Both the position numbers and the translations under genes were made by a program. A DNA stretch of 64,000 nt from Ridgeia piscesae (taxonomy: Eukaryota > Annelida > Polychaeta > Sabellida > Siboglinidae): positions 70,001 to 134,000 of the forward strand of contig JAODUO010000538.1 of assembly GCA_025642075.2 (NCBI GenBank), in the 5' to 3' direction. A model generated the notes under the pieces. The model searched no databases. It worked only from the letters and a program-made list of their open reading frames with translations, and was not told where the DNA came from. Position 1 is the first letter of the stretch. Each line of letters starts with the position of its first letter. This document shows, piece after piece, positions 42,014-53,852 of the stretch.

Positions 42014-43368
42014 ATCGTCTTGTTTGTCGGCAATTCCCATCCGTTTGCGTAGTAATGCAGATAACGTATAGAATAAATACTTATTAATTATATATTTGCT
42101 GATATTTGTCTATAAGACTATTTCAAATGTGGACTTTTGTCTTGCACAATATAATGTCTTAACTTCTCATGTACGTCAGTAGGCCGATCTCTGGGAGTTC
42201 CCCTCGCATGCTGCATGGTTATCTAGTGGATGAGTATTTCCTGATGACCTATTCAGATGTATGGCCACTTTGGTATCATTAAGATCATGACATTTCTTCT
42301 GAGACTCCATCACACAGCACCCTCACTCCACCCGCTAGATTGTATTGGCGTTTTTCTTGGCGTCAGCAAAGTTTGCAGTTTGCTATGACAACGGCACATT
42401 CACCGATATCAAAGTTCACCGCGGGCGACATTGCCACGCTAGACGTAGGCTTCGTTGAGATAAATCTACGTCTTCAGCAATCGCTTCAAGCGGCGGTTCG
42501 ATGGCACTTGAATGACACTGGAACGTCCTTACCGTAATCGTCTCAACTGTGGCGGCGGCGACAGATCGCCCTGTCTAAGCTGGCGACGTCCTCCCTTTGT
42601 TCTCTCCTCGTCGTCGCCCCAGTTAGGAAGTCAGCGCCACAAGTGTCCGAGAGTCGTTAATCCCTTCTGTCGCCACGCGCGCTTTGTCTCCTCGTCGAGG
42701 GAATCGACTTAATTGGGTTGGTCGTCTTAGCATCCTGCCCCGACTGCCTCGGGTGATTGATTCCGGGAGAAGCGACATGCGTAGGTCCGTTCCCATTGTC
42801 GATACAGGCGCCGGGTGTCCGCGGGTAGTCATCGACTTGGTGGTCATGCATTGGTGACCAAGCGCCCAGCCGGATACAAGGCGGTGTCTAATGTCTAACT
42901 GTTTACAATCCCACGCATTTATGTCGAATATACCTTCACAATATATACGCAATACTAGCATTTGTTGTCGGTACAATTATGACTAGACAATGATATTATT
43001 TGTGTAAACCATTGCATACGGAATAAGCATATAGCACTAGTTTGCGTGTAAATAGTTTGATTCATAATTAGGGCTGAATGTATAATACTAAAACACTTGA
43101 TATAATTATGTCATTTATTCGCTGTTTTGATTTACACTTTTCACAAAATATTATTTGTCAACTTGCAACAAATCCTTTTGCATCAGTAAGTCTATCATAC
43201 ATCTATAATAACAACCAGTCGGGTCATTTGCAATGTACTTTGCTTCGCAGTTGCACATAGTTGACGCGGAGGTACTCTTCATATCAGGAGTAGGTTTCTA
43301 CACAAATTTACACAATAGATTTAAAATCGTGTTCTATACATTGCTAATAATTTTACTTTTATTACAGA
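42014..43368. other. Putative intron of the Ly6-like gene, last part
   Basis: No exon recognised. The 42500-42870 stretch is GC-richer with CGTCGTCGCC-type motifs; the rest is AT-rich. Confidence 0.3.
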
Positions 43369-43520
43369 TCGACTCCAGAACCAGCGCTAGGGCCTAACGC
43401 AGACCAAAAACGCGCTATACTGTAACATTGAAGCGCTACACAACAAACATTGTACAACCAAGCATAGAACAAAGGACGGACGGCAACATATTTGCGAACG
43501 GTCACAGTTACTCTACAAAC

Positions 43521-43750
43521 ATGGCGGCACGTCAAGTCATTGCTGTGATCTTCACGGTCGTCCTCGTGGTCCGTTGTGACGCTTACGTCATCAAAACATT
43601 GATGTGGCCAAAGTCAACAGTCTCCAACAGACCAGGTGAGTGACACAAACGCTGCTAGACACCAGCTCTGTCTACGTATCACAATATTCCAAATCTCCTT
43701 GTCCTTTCTTCCATTCGACGGTATATAAGTCTCCATAAAATTCTGATGTG

Positions 43751-43793
<43 letters not shown>

Positions 43794-43795
43794 TC

Positions 43796-43872
<77 letters not shown>

Positions 43873-45458
43873 CTCAGCAAAATTATGAAATATAGAGTGA
43901 AATTTGACGTACACTAATTTCATAAAAAATACATTACATTTTCATCACACAATTCTTACTTATAATGAACCATAAGCTATATCAAGCAGCTTTTATCTGC
44001 GTGCTTCCGTAATCTGTTTTATATGCACGCTATCCACCGAAAACGTGATGCAGTTGTCAGATCGTGACCAGACTTGTATTAATCGCCCGTGAATAGATGT
44101 CTGTGCCTATGTGACGAAATATATAATATACTAGAAGGCAAATTTGGAGGCCCTGTAAGAGTAACTCCTCATAAGTGTCGATGTCCAATCGCCACTGTTA
44201 TATTTATTCGCGGCCATAGATGAGTGCAATATATAATAATAATAATAATAATAATAAATAACAGTATTATTCTACGCCATACCTCTAGCAATAAAACCAC
44301 CCAGATGCGCATTACACTTTACAGGAATATGGAGATATATAGCACTGTATAAGTGTAATCATTAGTTTTTTCTCTGAAATGGTCTATTGTAGATAGTTTG
44401 GAATTCGCACGGTACTTCTTATAGAAAAAACGTATTCGCATCCAATAAAGCAACAATGTATTAGTAACACTTTTAGTGTAGTTTCGTTGACGAGCGTTCA
44501 CACGACGGATTGATTTCAGAGATCACGTGTTGGACATGTCCGAATATGACGAGTAACGAGGCGTGTAACGACTGGGCTCCCAACGTACAGTGTCCGCGGG
44601 GTAAGTTTTTTTATTTCCTTCCAAACAAAACGTATTTTAGTTTGTCTTCATTATGTTTAAATAAGTTATGCTTTAAAAATGCAGCATATATATTATGTTA
44701 AGAAAGGTTGAATAAATGTTTGCGAGAACATGTCTGCCAGAGGCAGAAAGTGTAATGTATTTTGTCCAATTAAGTATAAACTATTGCATATGCAATTAAG
44801 TATAAACTATTCCATAATTGCAAACGTCACACTCACCAGCGAAATGCCGAAACACGCGATTGCCATTCTACCGCACAACACAAATACACGCCGCCCTGTT
44901 CTTCCAGACCACACTGTCTGTCTGACGTCACACACAATGGACCGGACAACCGGAAACAGTGCTCATGTCCACAAACGGTGCGCGTTGCCAAGCGAATGCA
45001 ACAATCACGTGATCGGCTGTCGGCACAACTACGCATCACATGTACTGGTACGCAAGATTTTCTTTATGTGTGCTGTCTTTGTACATTTGAAAGTAAGTCT
45101 AACTCGCGTGTAATTTTTTTCTCGAACGGATCTACAACATTGTGTTTACAGTCAATCCAAAATGCTGAGCATACGCATTAAAGGAAAGTTGTGTGTTGTG
45201 TCTGTAGCATTATGTATAATATACTGAAATAGTAACGCCCATAACGTGATATATACCACCTGTATTATGTACGATACGTTGGGGTTTCAGACATGCACAT
45301 CTTGCTGTACCGAGTCGTATTGTAACGAACGTGTGCCGCACGACCACCAGACGGCGCTGCAATACTCCACGTTGCAGACCGGATCGTCGTCACGCGCCAG
45401 CCTCGTTTCCGTCACGAATGTCGTGATGTTGGCTTTCACGGGTCAACTGATGTCATGA
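43521..45458 (+). CDS. Ly6/uPAR (three-finger) GPI-anchored protein (4 exons)
   Basis: Exons 43521-43635, 44520-44600, 44908-45047 and 45291-45458 join in phase, giving 504 nt (167 aa plus stop). The N-terminus MAARQVIAVIFTVVLVVRCD is a signal peptide, the reason for choosing this ATG over the in-frame one at 43428. The mature domain carries about 12 cysteines in Ly6/uPAR order: EITCWTC, NEAC, NVQC, HTVC, HKRC, PSEC, IGC and the closing TCTSCC then SYCN. The C-terminus after a Ser-rich stretch (QTGSSSRAS) is hydrophobic (LVSVTNVVMLAF), consistent with a GPI-attachment signal. Such proteins sit on the outer cell surface and modulate channels or receptors; the target here cannot be read from sequence. 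A 5' UTR acceptor near 43369 implies an upstream leader exon. The exon 3 donor choice (CTG/GTACGC against CAT/GTACTG) is ambiguous by two residues. Confidence 0.8.
43749..43871. repeat. (CT)n-(CA)n-(AT)n compound microsatellite
   Basis: Intron 1 of the Ly6-like gene: about 45 bp CT, 25 bp CA, then about 45 bp AT. Confidence 0.95.
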
Positions 45459-45516
45459 AGATGAGTGTCGTACCACGTATCCGAATTGACCGAAATGTAC
45501 AGCGATACTTGTGATA

Positions 45517-45669
45517 ATGGCGGATAGCGCCGAGGAGCAGTTAGCAATCAGATCCGCAGAGGAGCAGTTGGCAACTTATTATTGGCTAGTTGAACTGTTG
45601 CACGTGTTCTTTTACTGCGTCCTCGTGAACCTGATACTTCTACACATGATACGAGCAGTGCGGACATGA
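45517..45669 (+). CDS. Candidate 50-residue transmembrane microprotein ORF
   Basis: ATG at 45517 (context GATAATGG) to TGA at 45667-45669. The 50 residues begin MADSAEEQLAIRSAEEQLAT, an acidic head with a direct repeat of SAEEQLA, continue with a hydrophobic segment (WLVELLHVFFYCVLVNLILL) long enough to span a membrane, and end in a short basic tail (HMIRAVRT). It starts 58 nt after the Ly6-like stop, probably within that mRNA's 3' UTR or as a separate transcript. No homologue is known to me, and a chance ORF cannot be excluded. Confidence 0.35.
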   Translation: MADSAEEQLAIRSAEEQLATYYWLVELLHVFFYCVLVNLILLHMIRAVRT

Positions 45670-46042
45670 ACGTGTTTACAACATAAAAGCAGTGTCGTTG
45701 ACATAGGCCATGTTACGAGGATAATAGTGACTAGTTGGGATATCGGATGGCTTCTCACGGCTGGAGACACTTAACACATACGACCCATGGGAGCAGGGCT
45801 ACGACCAAACGCAAATGCACGGAACTGAGTGAAAATACGGCGGACATATTGTATTTTTGTAGGCACAAACAGGCGGAATTTAAGGACATACCAAAAATGT
45901 TAAACAAAAAATGTTGTTTGACAAGCGTTATGATTGTTGTCAAATAGAGACGGTGCTTATAACGCAACTTATACAACGAACAACTCAGGACCTATATACA
46001 GGTGTATAGACTTTGGCTATTCAAGCTGAATGACGACGCGAT

Positions 46043-46048
46043 AATAAA
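46043..46048 (+). terminator. Candidate poly(A) signal for the Ly6-like gene
   Basis: AATAAA 585 nt after the stop codon, the first canonical hexamer on this strand downstream of the gene; a weaker CATAAA lies near 45683. Confidence 0.4.
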
Positions 46049-46714
46049 GCCGCGGATGAATTTTAAATGGTTTTCTACTAGAGTTTTGTTTTTATAATGA
46101 GGTGTATCACTTCATTAACATTTTGGAGTGGTGTTGGGTATGGAAATCACGTACACTTTTGCAAGTATTGGTTCCCGTGTGCACCCTATGTGTACCAACG
46201 GTAAGTGGTATTTGTAGTGATGACACTTGTACATGTGTTTCTTGACATTTACGTGTCGTGATGTGTAAATAAATTACTGAAACGTTTGTGTACGATCTCG
46301 GCGCCAATGCCACAATTAAGCCTTTAGACTTAGCATTTTCAGCTGTATCCAATTCCAAAGACGTCCCATAGTTGTCACGTCTCTCAGGTCATCACAAACT
46401 GTACCTTCTTATTTAATGCCATCTACCAAATCAAACATAAAACAATTAAAGAATGGTGTTCACCGTGAATATGCCCTGGTACTATGATCATAGATCTACT
46501 TTTATTATCTGCCAGAAACAACACCAAATAAGTCATGATAAATGAATAAGGCGGGTTTGCCTACTAATACCGACTAGTTAGGCCCAGATGGTGATTTCAC
46601 GTTTAGGTCCGTCTTATGTAGGTTAAAATAACCACATTAGATATGACCCAGTCATGTGCGGATACAAGCAATATAACAATGATCCTACATTGTATCAGTG
46701 GTCAGTGGTTCACA
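46049..46714. other. Intergenic, nothing recognised
   Basis: No exon, RNA gene or repeat boundary was identified. Confidence 0.3.
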
Positions 46715-46843
46715 GCAGGTCCCTGTTTCCCTTCTCGTCAGGTCCCCGTTCCCATTCTCACCAGGTCCCCGTTCCCATTCTCGCCAGGTCCCTGTTCCCA
46801 TTCTCACCAGGTCCCTGTTCCCATTCTCACCAGGTCCCGGTCC
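46715..46843. repeat. 23-bp minisatellite, about 5.5 copies
   Basis: Tandem unit CAGGTCCCTGTTCCCATTCT plus CAC, with T/C variation, followed at 46915-46975 by a CA/CG-rich microsatellite. Confidence 0.9.
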
Positions 46844-49184
46844 AGGCTGGCTATTACAGACTTGCTATCAATACTTCCATCTGATCACACATGTTTAATA
46901 AGGTGGAGCATGCACACTCGCACACACGCGCACACACACACGCACACACGCACACCCGCACACACGCACACACACATAATTTATTAAACTAGCTAGTATT
47001 AGCATGATGCTTTGAGATAATATTAATCTACTGTGAGCAGATGGTGTTCAACGCAATTTCGATGTATTATTTGGTTATTTATAAATGAAAAGAGGCAACG
47101 GAAACAATCAAAATTAATGACTACACTAACCGAATCAAATACATTGTTTCAGCATAGGGGAAGGGCGGTAAAGTGGGCCCCTTAAGCGCCGATTGACCTT
47201 CATTTGACATTTATGTACAAAAAAGTTACATTTTGCTACACTATCTAGCTATATATGTTGACTAAGTACATGCACAGTCTTGTTACTCTGTCTTAAAGGG
47301 AACCAAAAGGGAAATATTAAGTGCTATGCACGTGAAAGAGCTAATACAAAGCAACCATTCTGAACGGTAATCACATTTTTAACGTCAGTAGTTTATTAGT
47401 AAAATAATTCCAAAGTGGATAATTTTACTGAAATCATCGGCTTCATAGAGGCGTCCATGATGCGCCTCTTCCTGTTGTCTGACCGTGGTCTGACCACTCA
47501 GCACGCAGAACCGGCCTTAAAGTCACGTGTCCGATTGCGTGCGTCAATGCTATCGCCGTTGTAAACACAATGTTGTAAGATACGCGAACTTCGAAGAAGG
47601 ACATCCGTTCGAAGAACGTTGCTTCGAATAGGATGTTTCTCACCGTATATACTGGGTCAAGATCCGCAGAAACGTCGGCGACGTCGAGTTTTCAAGTATG
47701 GAGCTGTGCAAACGATATTAGCGCGATATTTAATCACCAACGATAGTCGTCGAAACGGGTTACCGGTCGAATCCTTCCGTCGCCGTAGCCAAGTCATCAA
47801 AGCGCGCAAGAAGGTTAGTAAATATTATTAAGTCTTTTGTATCTAAATTATTTGAATCTTGTACCATTAGACACATTGCGATGTCTGTCGAGATGACTTA
47901 TGTACATACTGATATTGTTCGTAAACGTCCACCACAGTTAACGTTCTAGAAGGTATGTACACGGGATCATGGAGCCGCTAACTAGGTCCAAGCGAGTTAG
48001 GCCGTCCGATATTGTTATTCATTATTATTTGTTTTATTTTATCCTACTTTGAATGGTATATATCACGTTTGCATGAACAGAGGCATAAATTATTTGGTAT
48101 TATTTTACCAATTATGTATTCAATACCACATTTACCAACATTAGGAAATTGCATGACTGAGCACTGTCAACTCTAGTGCATAAACACTAAGTGATCATGT
48201 AATCAGTTATCAAACCTTAGTTTATGTAATATGTATCACCACACAAACATACACACATCTCTATTCAATGAAGACAGCAGCTGGAGCAGCATCACCATCT
48301 ATCTATCTGTGCAATAATAAAGGCAACTCAGTATCTGTCAGCTGTCAAATTAAGATCTTAGTGAGTGTATGTCATCTGCCAGAAAACTTCTGTACTCTAT
48401 CCATGACCCGTTCCATCCTTACAGTCCCATTTGCTTTCTTGATAAATGTATCTAGCCTAATCCTGTCCTGGTTGTTGATATTGCCATTTCCAACACACTG
48501 CACCAAAGTAAAGGACACTGTTCACTATTACACTGTAACATATATGCTGCTTATTTGGCGCAGATTGAATGATCTTTTTTCATATAAAAACATAGTAAAT
48601 TCAAACAGTCAATATTTAGCACTACGGCATGTCCTGTTTATTTATAGGGATGGAACCATGGCTCTAGCAAGAACGTCCGGCCAAGTCCTAGCGAACCCTG
48701 ACAACATGGCTGTTTTCTGTTCAGGACGCAAGCAATTGGAGCTGCAGAAGACACCACAGCTGTATGTTTACCTGCAGATCCACCAGCCCATGGCAGACAG
48801 AAAGAGAGAATGGTGAATTACATCTTTGTCAGAACTCTGGCCTGGCCCGCTGCCCACAATGACTGTCCATGTCGGAATTGCAGTCCTTGGGACAGATATG
48901 CCCAAGCTAATGAAACAAGATCTGCTTGTGTCAAGAGTCAGTTGATTTGTTCATAATCAATCCAACTGCTTATTTACAAATAAACTGATAATTTGTAAGG
49001 GCAGCAGTCAACCCATATCTTGTTCTCCGCTGAGAGCACGAAAGTTCCATCTTATGGCTGGTATACACTGGTATGACTCTCTGTACCCTTCGACCAAGCC
49101 TGCCATGGATCCACCAGGTAAAACTCTCTGTATATGGCCGACTTGGACACCTGAAATAAAATAAGGCCTAATATCAACTATGTA

Positions 49185-49480
49185 CAGTGGCGCAGTGGTT
49201 TAAAGCTTTGGACTCGGCTTCAGACTCTCAACTACGAGAACGAAACCATGTGGTGCTGTGTCGAAGCTTGGGCAAGTCTGTTCACCCGTCACTGCTCCAA
49301 TTCACTCAGCTGTGTAAACAAGTAACTGGCTATAGACGATGGTGGATATTTGTACACAAACCGTCTTGATTAATTAATTACAGCTTGGCTGGATGCTTCC
49401 CACAGTCATGAGATGGTGTTTAATTAAGTAGGTCTGCCAGGGAGTAAAGTATAAACCACTTTGACAAGGACAATGCTAAG
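49185..49480 (+). mobile_element. tRNA-derived SINE
   Basis: An A-box TGGCGCAGTGG and a degenerate B-box GAACGAAACC lie about 45 nt apart, followed by a non-tRNA body. The body tail GCCAGGGAGTAAAGTATAAA recurs inverted at 29228-29275 (in the ferroportin-like gene) and in shortened form at 58990-59045, showing a dispersed family. Confidence 0.6.
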
Positions 49481-49626
49481 CAGACATTGGGTCAAATACA
49501 TTGACATTTATTTAAATAAAAATACTCTTGAGGGATCCAAATACTTTTTATTCCTAAACATCAATTACAGATACTTAAAAAGTATTTAAATATTTTCAAA
49601 TACAAATGTATTTGCCCCCATGTTTG
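49481..49626. mobile_element. Palindromic MITE, TATTTAAATAC family
   Basis: The end CAGACATTGGGTCAAATACA is inverted relative to the right end (complement CAAACATGGGGGCAAATACA), with AT-rich palindromic filler (TATTTAAATA). A longer relative lies at 59079-59918. No clean target duplication is visible, as it abuts the SINE tail. Confidence 0.6.
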
Positions 49627-52329
49627 AGGATTGGATACCGCACTATATAAGAACTGTGTTGACAGGTGACATATGAAAATGGAGGTAACTCAATCCATTA
49701 TCATTGTAGAATACATGTTGTGTTTTTATAAAATCATTGGAACGTTTTTTTAGTTCTGACATAGTGGACAACTGGGCATGCTACTCGAAATATTCTAGAA
49801 TGATCCTAAATCAGTTACTGTTAAACATTAATTGTTGGGTATATTTCTACTATAGAATAATGTGTGGTGTTTTCATTGTATGAAATATCATTTGTATTAT
49901 ATAAATGTTGTATCATGTTAGTTTGCTTGGTGTTCTGGTTGCTCTAATGTTATTTTCATTGTCAATAAATTGTGAGCAACACATTTCACTGTTTATAATA
50001 CATGAACATATACTTACATTTTTGTTGGCAGATACATGTGAAAGTTGTCTAACCGGTTACATTTGGAAGCACTGTCTGCTCCAAACACAGAATATAAAAT
50101 CCATGGCCATTTGTAATATATCATGGCACATCTGAAACAGAACCAGATGTTTAAATTAGTTTTTCATGAATTAGAAATATTAGTAGCACAATGTGGAACC
50201 TGACGGCTACTATTATGGTTACCTCGCCACTATTATGGTTACCTCGACAACAAAGTTACATTGCAATTAAGATCGCAGAATATACATAAATATATCCACA
50301 TATGTTATAGTTTAGAATATTTGTTCTGCTAGTTGTGTTACTTTTACCCAGTTCAAATTGTTATATTTAATAGAGACATTCCACTGTACATATATTTCAG
50401 CTAAAAAACAACTATTATTCAGCATGAAGTCGATTTCATAAAGAACATGGGTGGTGATTTTCTTTTTTTATTTAGCCCTCCAGAATTATGCTCCAAACTT
50501 TCCCTTTAAATATACCACGCCTATTAAAAGAACACTCAATATTGACACCACATAGTTAGATAATTAATCTTTCCCCTATATGGCTATAGTTCGATCTACT
50601 GGTGTGTTCTATTTATATCTGTGATTGACACACATCTGTTTCATAGCCGCACATATCATGCTATATCAATAATACAAAAGCATGCCACAGTCGCTACTGT
50701 TAATATAATAATGTCCAGTATTTGAAAAACAACAATTAATCTGCATTTTTGTCACAGTTGTGGACAATTTGGAAATTGATTCCTGAAAACAGTTTTAAGC
50801 TAGGGCGAAGGACCGAGCCTGTCACTCTGTGTGGGTGTCACGCTGACATAAATCGCAGAGCCATGACCCCATATGATATTTGTTTCAAATTGGGAAACCT
50901 CACGTTGTGTATAACATATCCGACACTACACCACTGATTTGGAGAATAATACATGGCATGGCTGTGACTAAGAAGAAACTCGCCGAATCCCGGGATCGAA
51001 TGCGAGGCCATCAAAATACCTGTCAGTGTTTCGAAGTTTCAGCGAGTTTCGACCACTTGTCAATGTCGCCTCGGCTTGTTACTCGGCTCTGCATTTCGGC
51101 TTCCGGCGGGTCTTCTTTACCAGGTTTACCAGCGCGTTCAGTTCTATCTTGAAAATGTTGGCCCTTATCGTTGCAACCGAAATTCAGCTATTTCTGAACG
51201 AAAATCATGTTCGCTTCCCACGCCGGGTACACGAAGCGGATGTAAACATCGCGACGCGCCACCTGGCGATTATTTTAACGGAATTTTAAATACAGAGTTG
51301 CCCGCTCTGAGCTCAATGAGCCAAGCATTTGCCGACGTCACACATCAGTCAAAATGGCGCGACTTACGAACTTTGATGGAAAAGGTGTTCAATTTTTTTT
51401 AAATTAATAAACCGCTGACGTTAAAAATGTGATTACCGTTCAAAATAGTTTGTTTTTATTAACTCTTTCACGTGCATAGCATGTAACTTTTCCCTTTTGG
51501 GTCCCTTTAATAAATATAATACGTCCGACCCATTTTATTAGTTTGCTAAATGCGGAGGCCAAAGTTGGCCCCCTCACAATTCTACGCGATGCCACTTAAT
51601 TGTCGGCGCAAATCTCACACATAAACCCGCGAGCTCATACCCAGCACACGCACGGCTGCCCACTGGCCATATTCCCCGCACTGCACTCAGCCATAGCCTT
51701 TCTGTTATGGGAATATAATTCCGAACAATATAGACAAAGTCTAGTGTCACCGTTTTCCTTCTGTCTTCATTTTATTTGACGTTTTATCAGCTGCTGTGTG
51801 CTCTCTCTTCTTTGAACTGGTTGGTTGAAGGCACGTTACCATTCTTGTCATGGCTTCGATTTCTTTCTTGTATGTGTTGCTTGTAATAATCCATATCTTC
51901 CCTCTCTGTGTAACTTGTTGCACTGTAGCCCCATGGGGACCACTTTGGCCTCTGCCATAGATTATCGGTCGAAAGCCATTTGCGGATTAATGCGTTTAGT
52001 CACGTCAAACTGAAATATAGCTTATTCAATTACCTACGAACTATTGCTCCACGGGTCTCGTTTACAGTAATGTACCCGAACCATTTTTGGAAATATGGTG
52101 ATTGTAAAGCACATCAATTATTTTAAGAACAGTAAAACAAATACAATTTTGCTGCTCACTGTTTTAAATTCGCACAAAACAAACAACTGCCACGTTGAGT
52201 TTTATCCCCTGACGGGTCTGTAAATACAAGTACCGTTGCTTTAGCTGGATTCCATATCAGATATGCTGTGACGGTGGGGCCCACTTTGGCCGAGGGACCC
52301 ACTTTACCCGTCCTTCCCCTATGTCCCAG

Positions 52330-53300
52330 AAACGAATCGTATGCTCATGTGCATTACCCAACAAAATGTAAAAGTATGGCAAGCAGACTTGCTGCTTGTG
52401 TTAAACTGTGACGATTTTCAAACGCCTATAGCTTTTCTTAAGTATGCAAAATGATAGTTTTCATAGCCAACAACATAGTTATAGATTATACAGTTATCGT
52501 TACGATGATTATTATGAAAAAACGTACTTATAATTCATCTGGTGGGATTTCGTTTAGAAGCTTTTGTAGTTTTAAACAGTCAGCCCCATGTTCTCCTGAG
52601 ATAATTTTAAAAGTCTGGACATATTTGCTGACGCGTCCAAGTATTTTTCCGCCGACGTGCTATATAATATTTCCATCAATGATTAACCTCTACAACTTAA
52701 ACAGCCGCTACCCAGACGCCGAGAGGTGGCACTTTTGAGCCTAACCTCGATTACCCGGGCTCAGTGAGGTGGCAGCACTTTTTAGAATCATGGGGCTGAT
52801 TCACAGCTAACACAGCATTTTGTACGTTGACGGCGCACTCACACTGATGATAGTAGTATTTCTTTTACAAACTACAAGCCACAATATTGTTACAGTGCTC
52901 CAACTCCCCCTAGTGGCTCTGCTCACAACTAGCATCGATTACCCGGACGCCACGAGATGGCAGCACATTTGAGCTTGGCCCTCTTAGCGAATTGATGTTT
53001 GACCACATTTCCTGACGAAAGCGTACCCAAAAGAAATTCCCTCGTCCACAGAAATTGCAATATGCAGGTTGTTTGATTTTTTGGCAAGCCTTGTGTAGTG
53101 TTGGGTGAGTAAACATGGTGTCTTTGTGCAGAGTGATACCAGAGCTCTCAAATTATGCCAGCCATTAGTCGGCGTTTTGTTGTGTAATGATCCAGGTGTC
53201 ATTTTGATTGGTAAATCCAGGTAAAGGTGTCTGCGGGGATATGTCTTATATTAGTAAAAATGAAGGGGTGTCATGTTAGAGATTGAACGTGTGTGAATGA
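52330..53300. other. Intergenic, nothing recognised
   Basis: No supported exon. A short motif (GATTACCCGG, then GAGGTGGCAGCAC or GAGATGGCAGCAC) recurs at 52748 and 52928, suggesting an old dispersed repeat. Confidence 0.3.
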
Positions 53301-53314
53301 AGGCTAAATAATGT

Positions 53315-53515
53315 ATGACCTGTGCTACATATTTACTATGGTTTACTATGGTAACTTTACTATGGTTTCCTATAGTAAACTAGTATTTTGCGGAATATTT
53401 ACTGTGCTTTACTATAGTAAATGCTATGATTTACCATACTCTTTATTATGGTTTACTATAGTAAAAGCTACGTTTTACTATGGTTTACTACAGTGAATAC
53501 CATATTTTACTATGG
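53315..53515. repeat. Degenerate TTTACTATGGTTTACTATAG repeat
   Basis: Roughly 10-12-bp units of TTTACTATGG and its near-complement (CTATAGTAAA) alternate for about 200 bp, so it is both tandem and self-complementary. Confidence 0.8.
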
Positions 53516-53852
53516 TGAATGTCTAACCGTGTCTTAGCAACAGTTATAAATACGGATAGTTACGGTACATTTTATAACGTGTATGAGATTTGATGAGAAT
53601 ACATATTGTATTTACGCTTACTTGCTAGCACAGCCTTAGCTTTTTGGCTTGACTTGTCAGTTGATTCCAAAGATTTGTCTGCATAAATTACTCGGCAGTG
53701 GTGGTGTGCGTGCTTGTGTATGTGTGCTGAGGTGAAGATGTTCATGGTGTTCCCACACTACTAGAGTTTCATGCTTTCCAGAAATGTCTATCGATCGAAA
53801 ACAAATCGATTGAATCAGGACTTTTAATATAATAAATAAACCGGTATATGAG

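Larger units (their letters stand above)
47157..52319. mobile_element. 5.2-kb DNA transposon with inverted ends, TA target site
   Basis: The left end GGGGAAGGGCGGTAAAGTGG is answered by an inverted right end (complement GGGGAAGGACGGGTAAAGTG), each flanked by TA. A second inverted pair lies inside: 47293-47402 matches the complement of 51400-51512 over about 110 bp, including TGCTATGCACGTGAAAGAG. TA duplication fits Tc1/mariner/pogo-type elements. The interior has no intact transposase. An Arg-rich frame at 47619-47831 (KRRRRRVFKYGAVQ, GLPVESFRRRS) could be a helix-turn-helix relic but is not convincing. A SINE and a palindromic MITE lie inside. Confidence 0.7.

Noticed and set aside
47440..47640. 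Host exon on either strand near 47443-47643
   Set aside because: Inside a transposon, no paired splice sites, no homology.
47619..47831. Psq-type helix-turn-helix transposase exon
   Set aside because: Arg-rich frame with a vague GLPVESFRRR similarity only; no CENPB or DDE domain follows.
49185..49260. tRNA gene
   Set aside because: A-box and B-box-like motifs are present but no complete acceptor stem or anticodon arm can be folded; the following body is shared with other loci, so a SINE is the better call.
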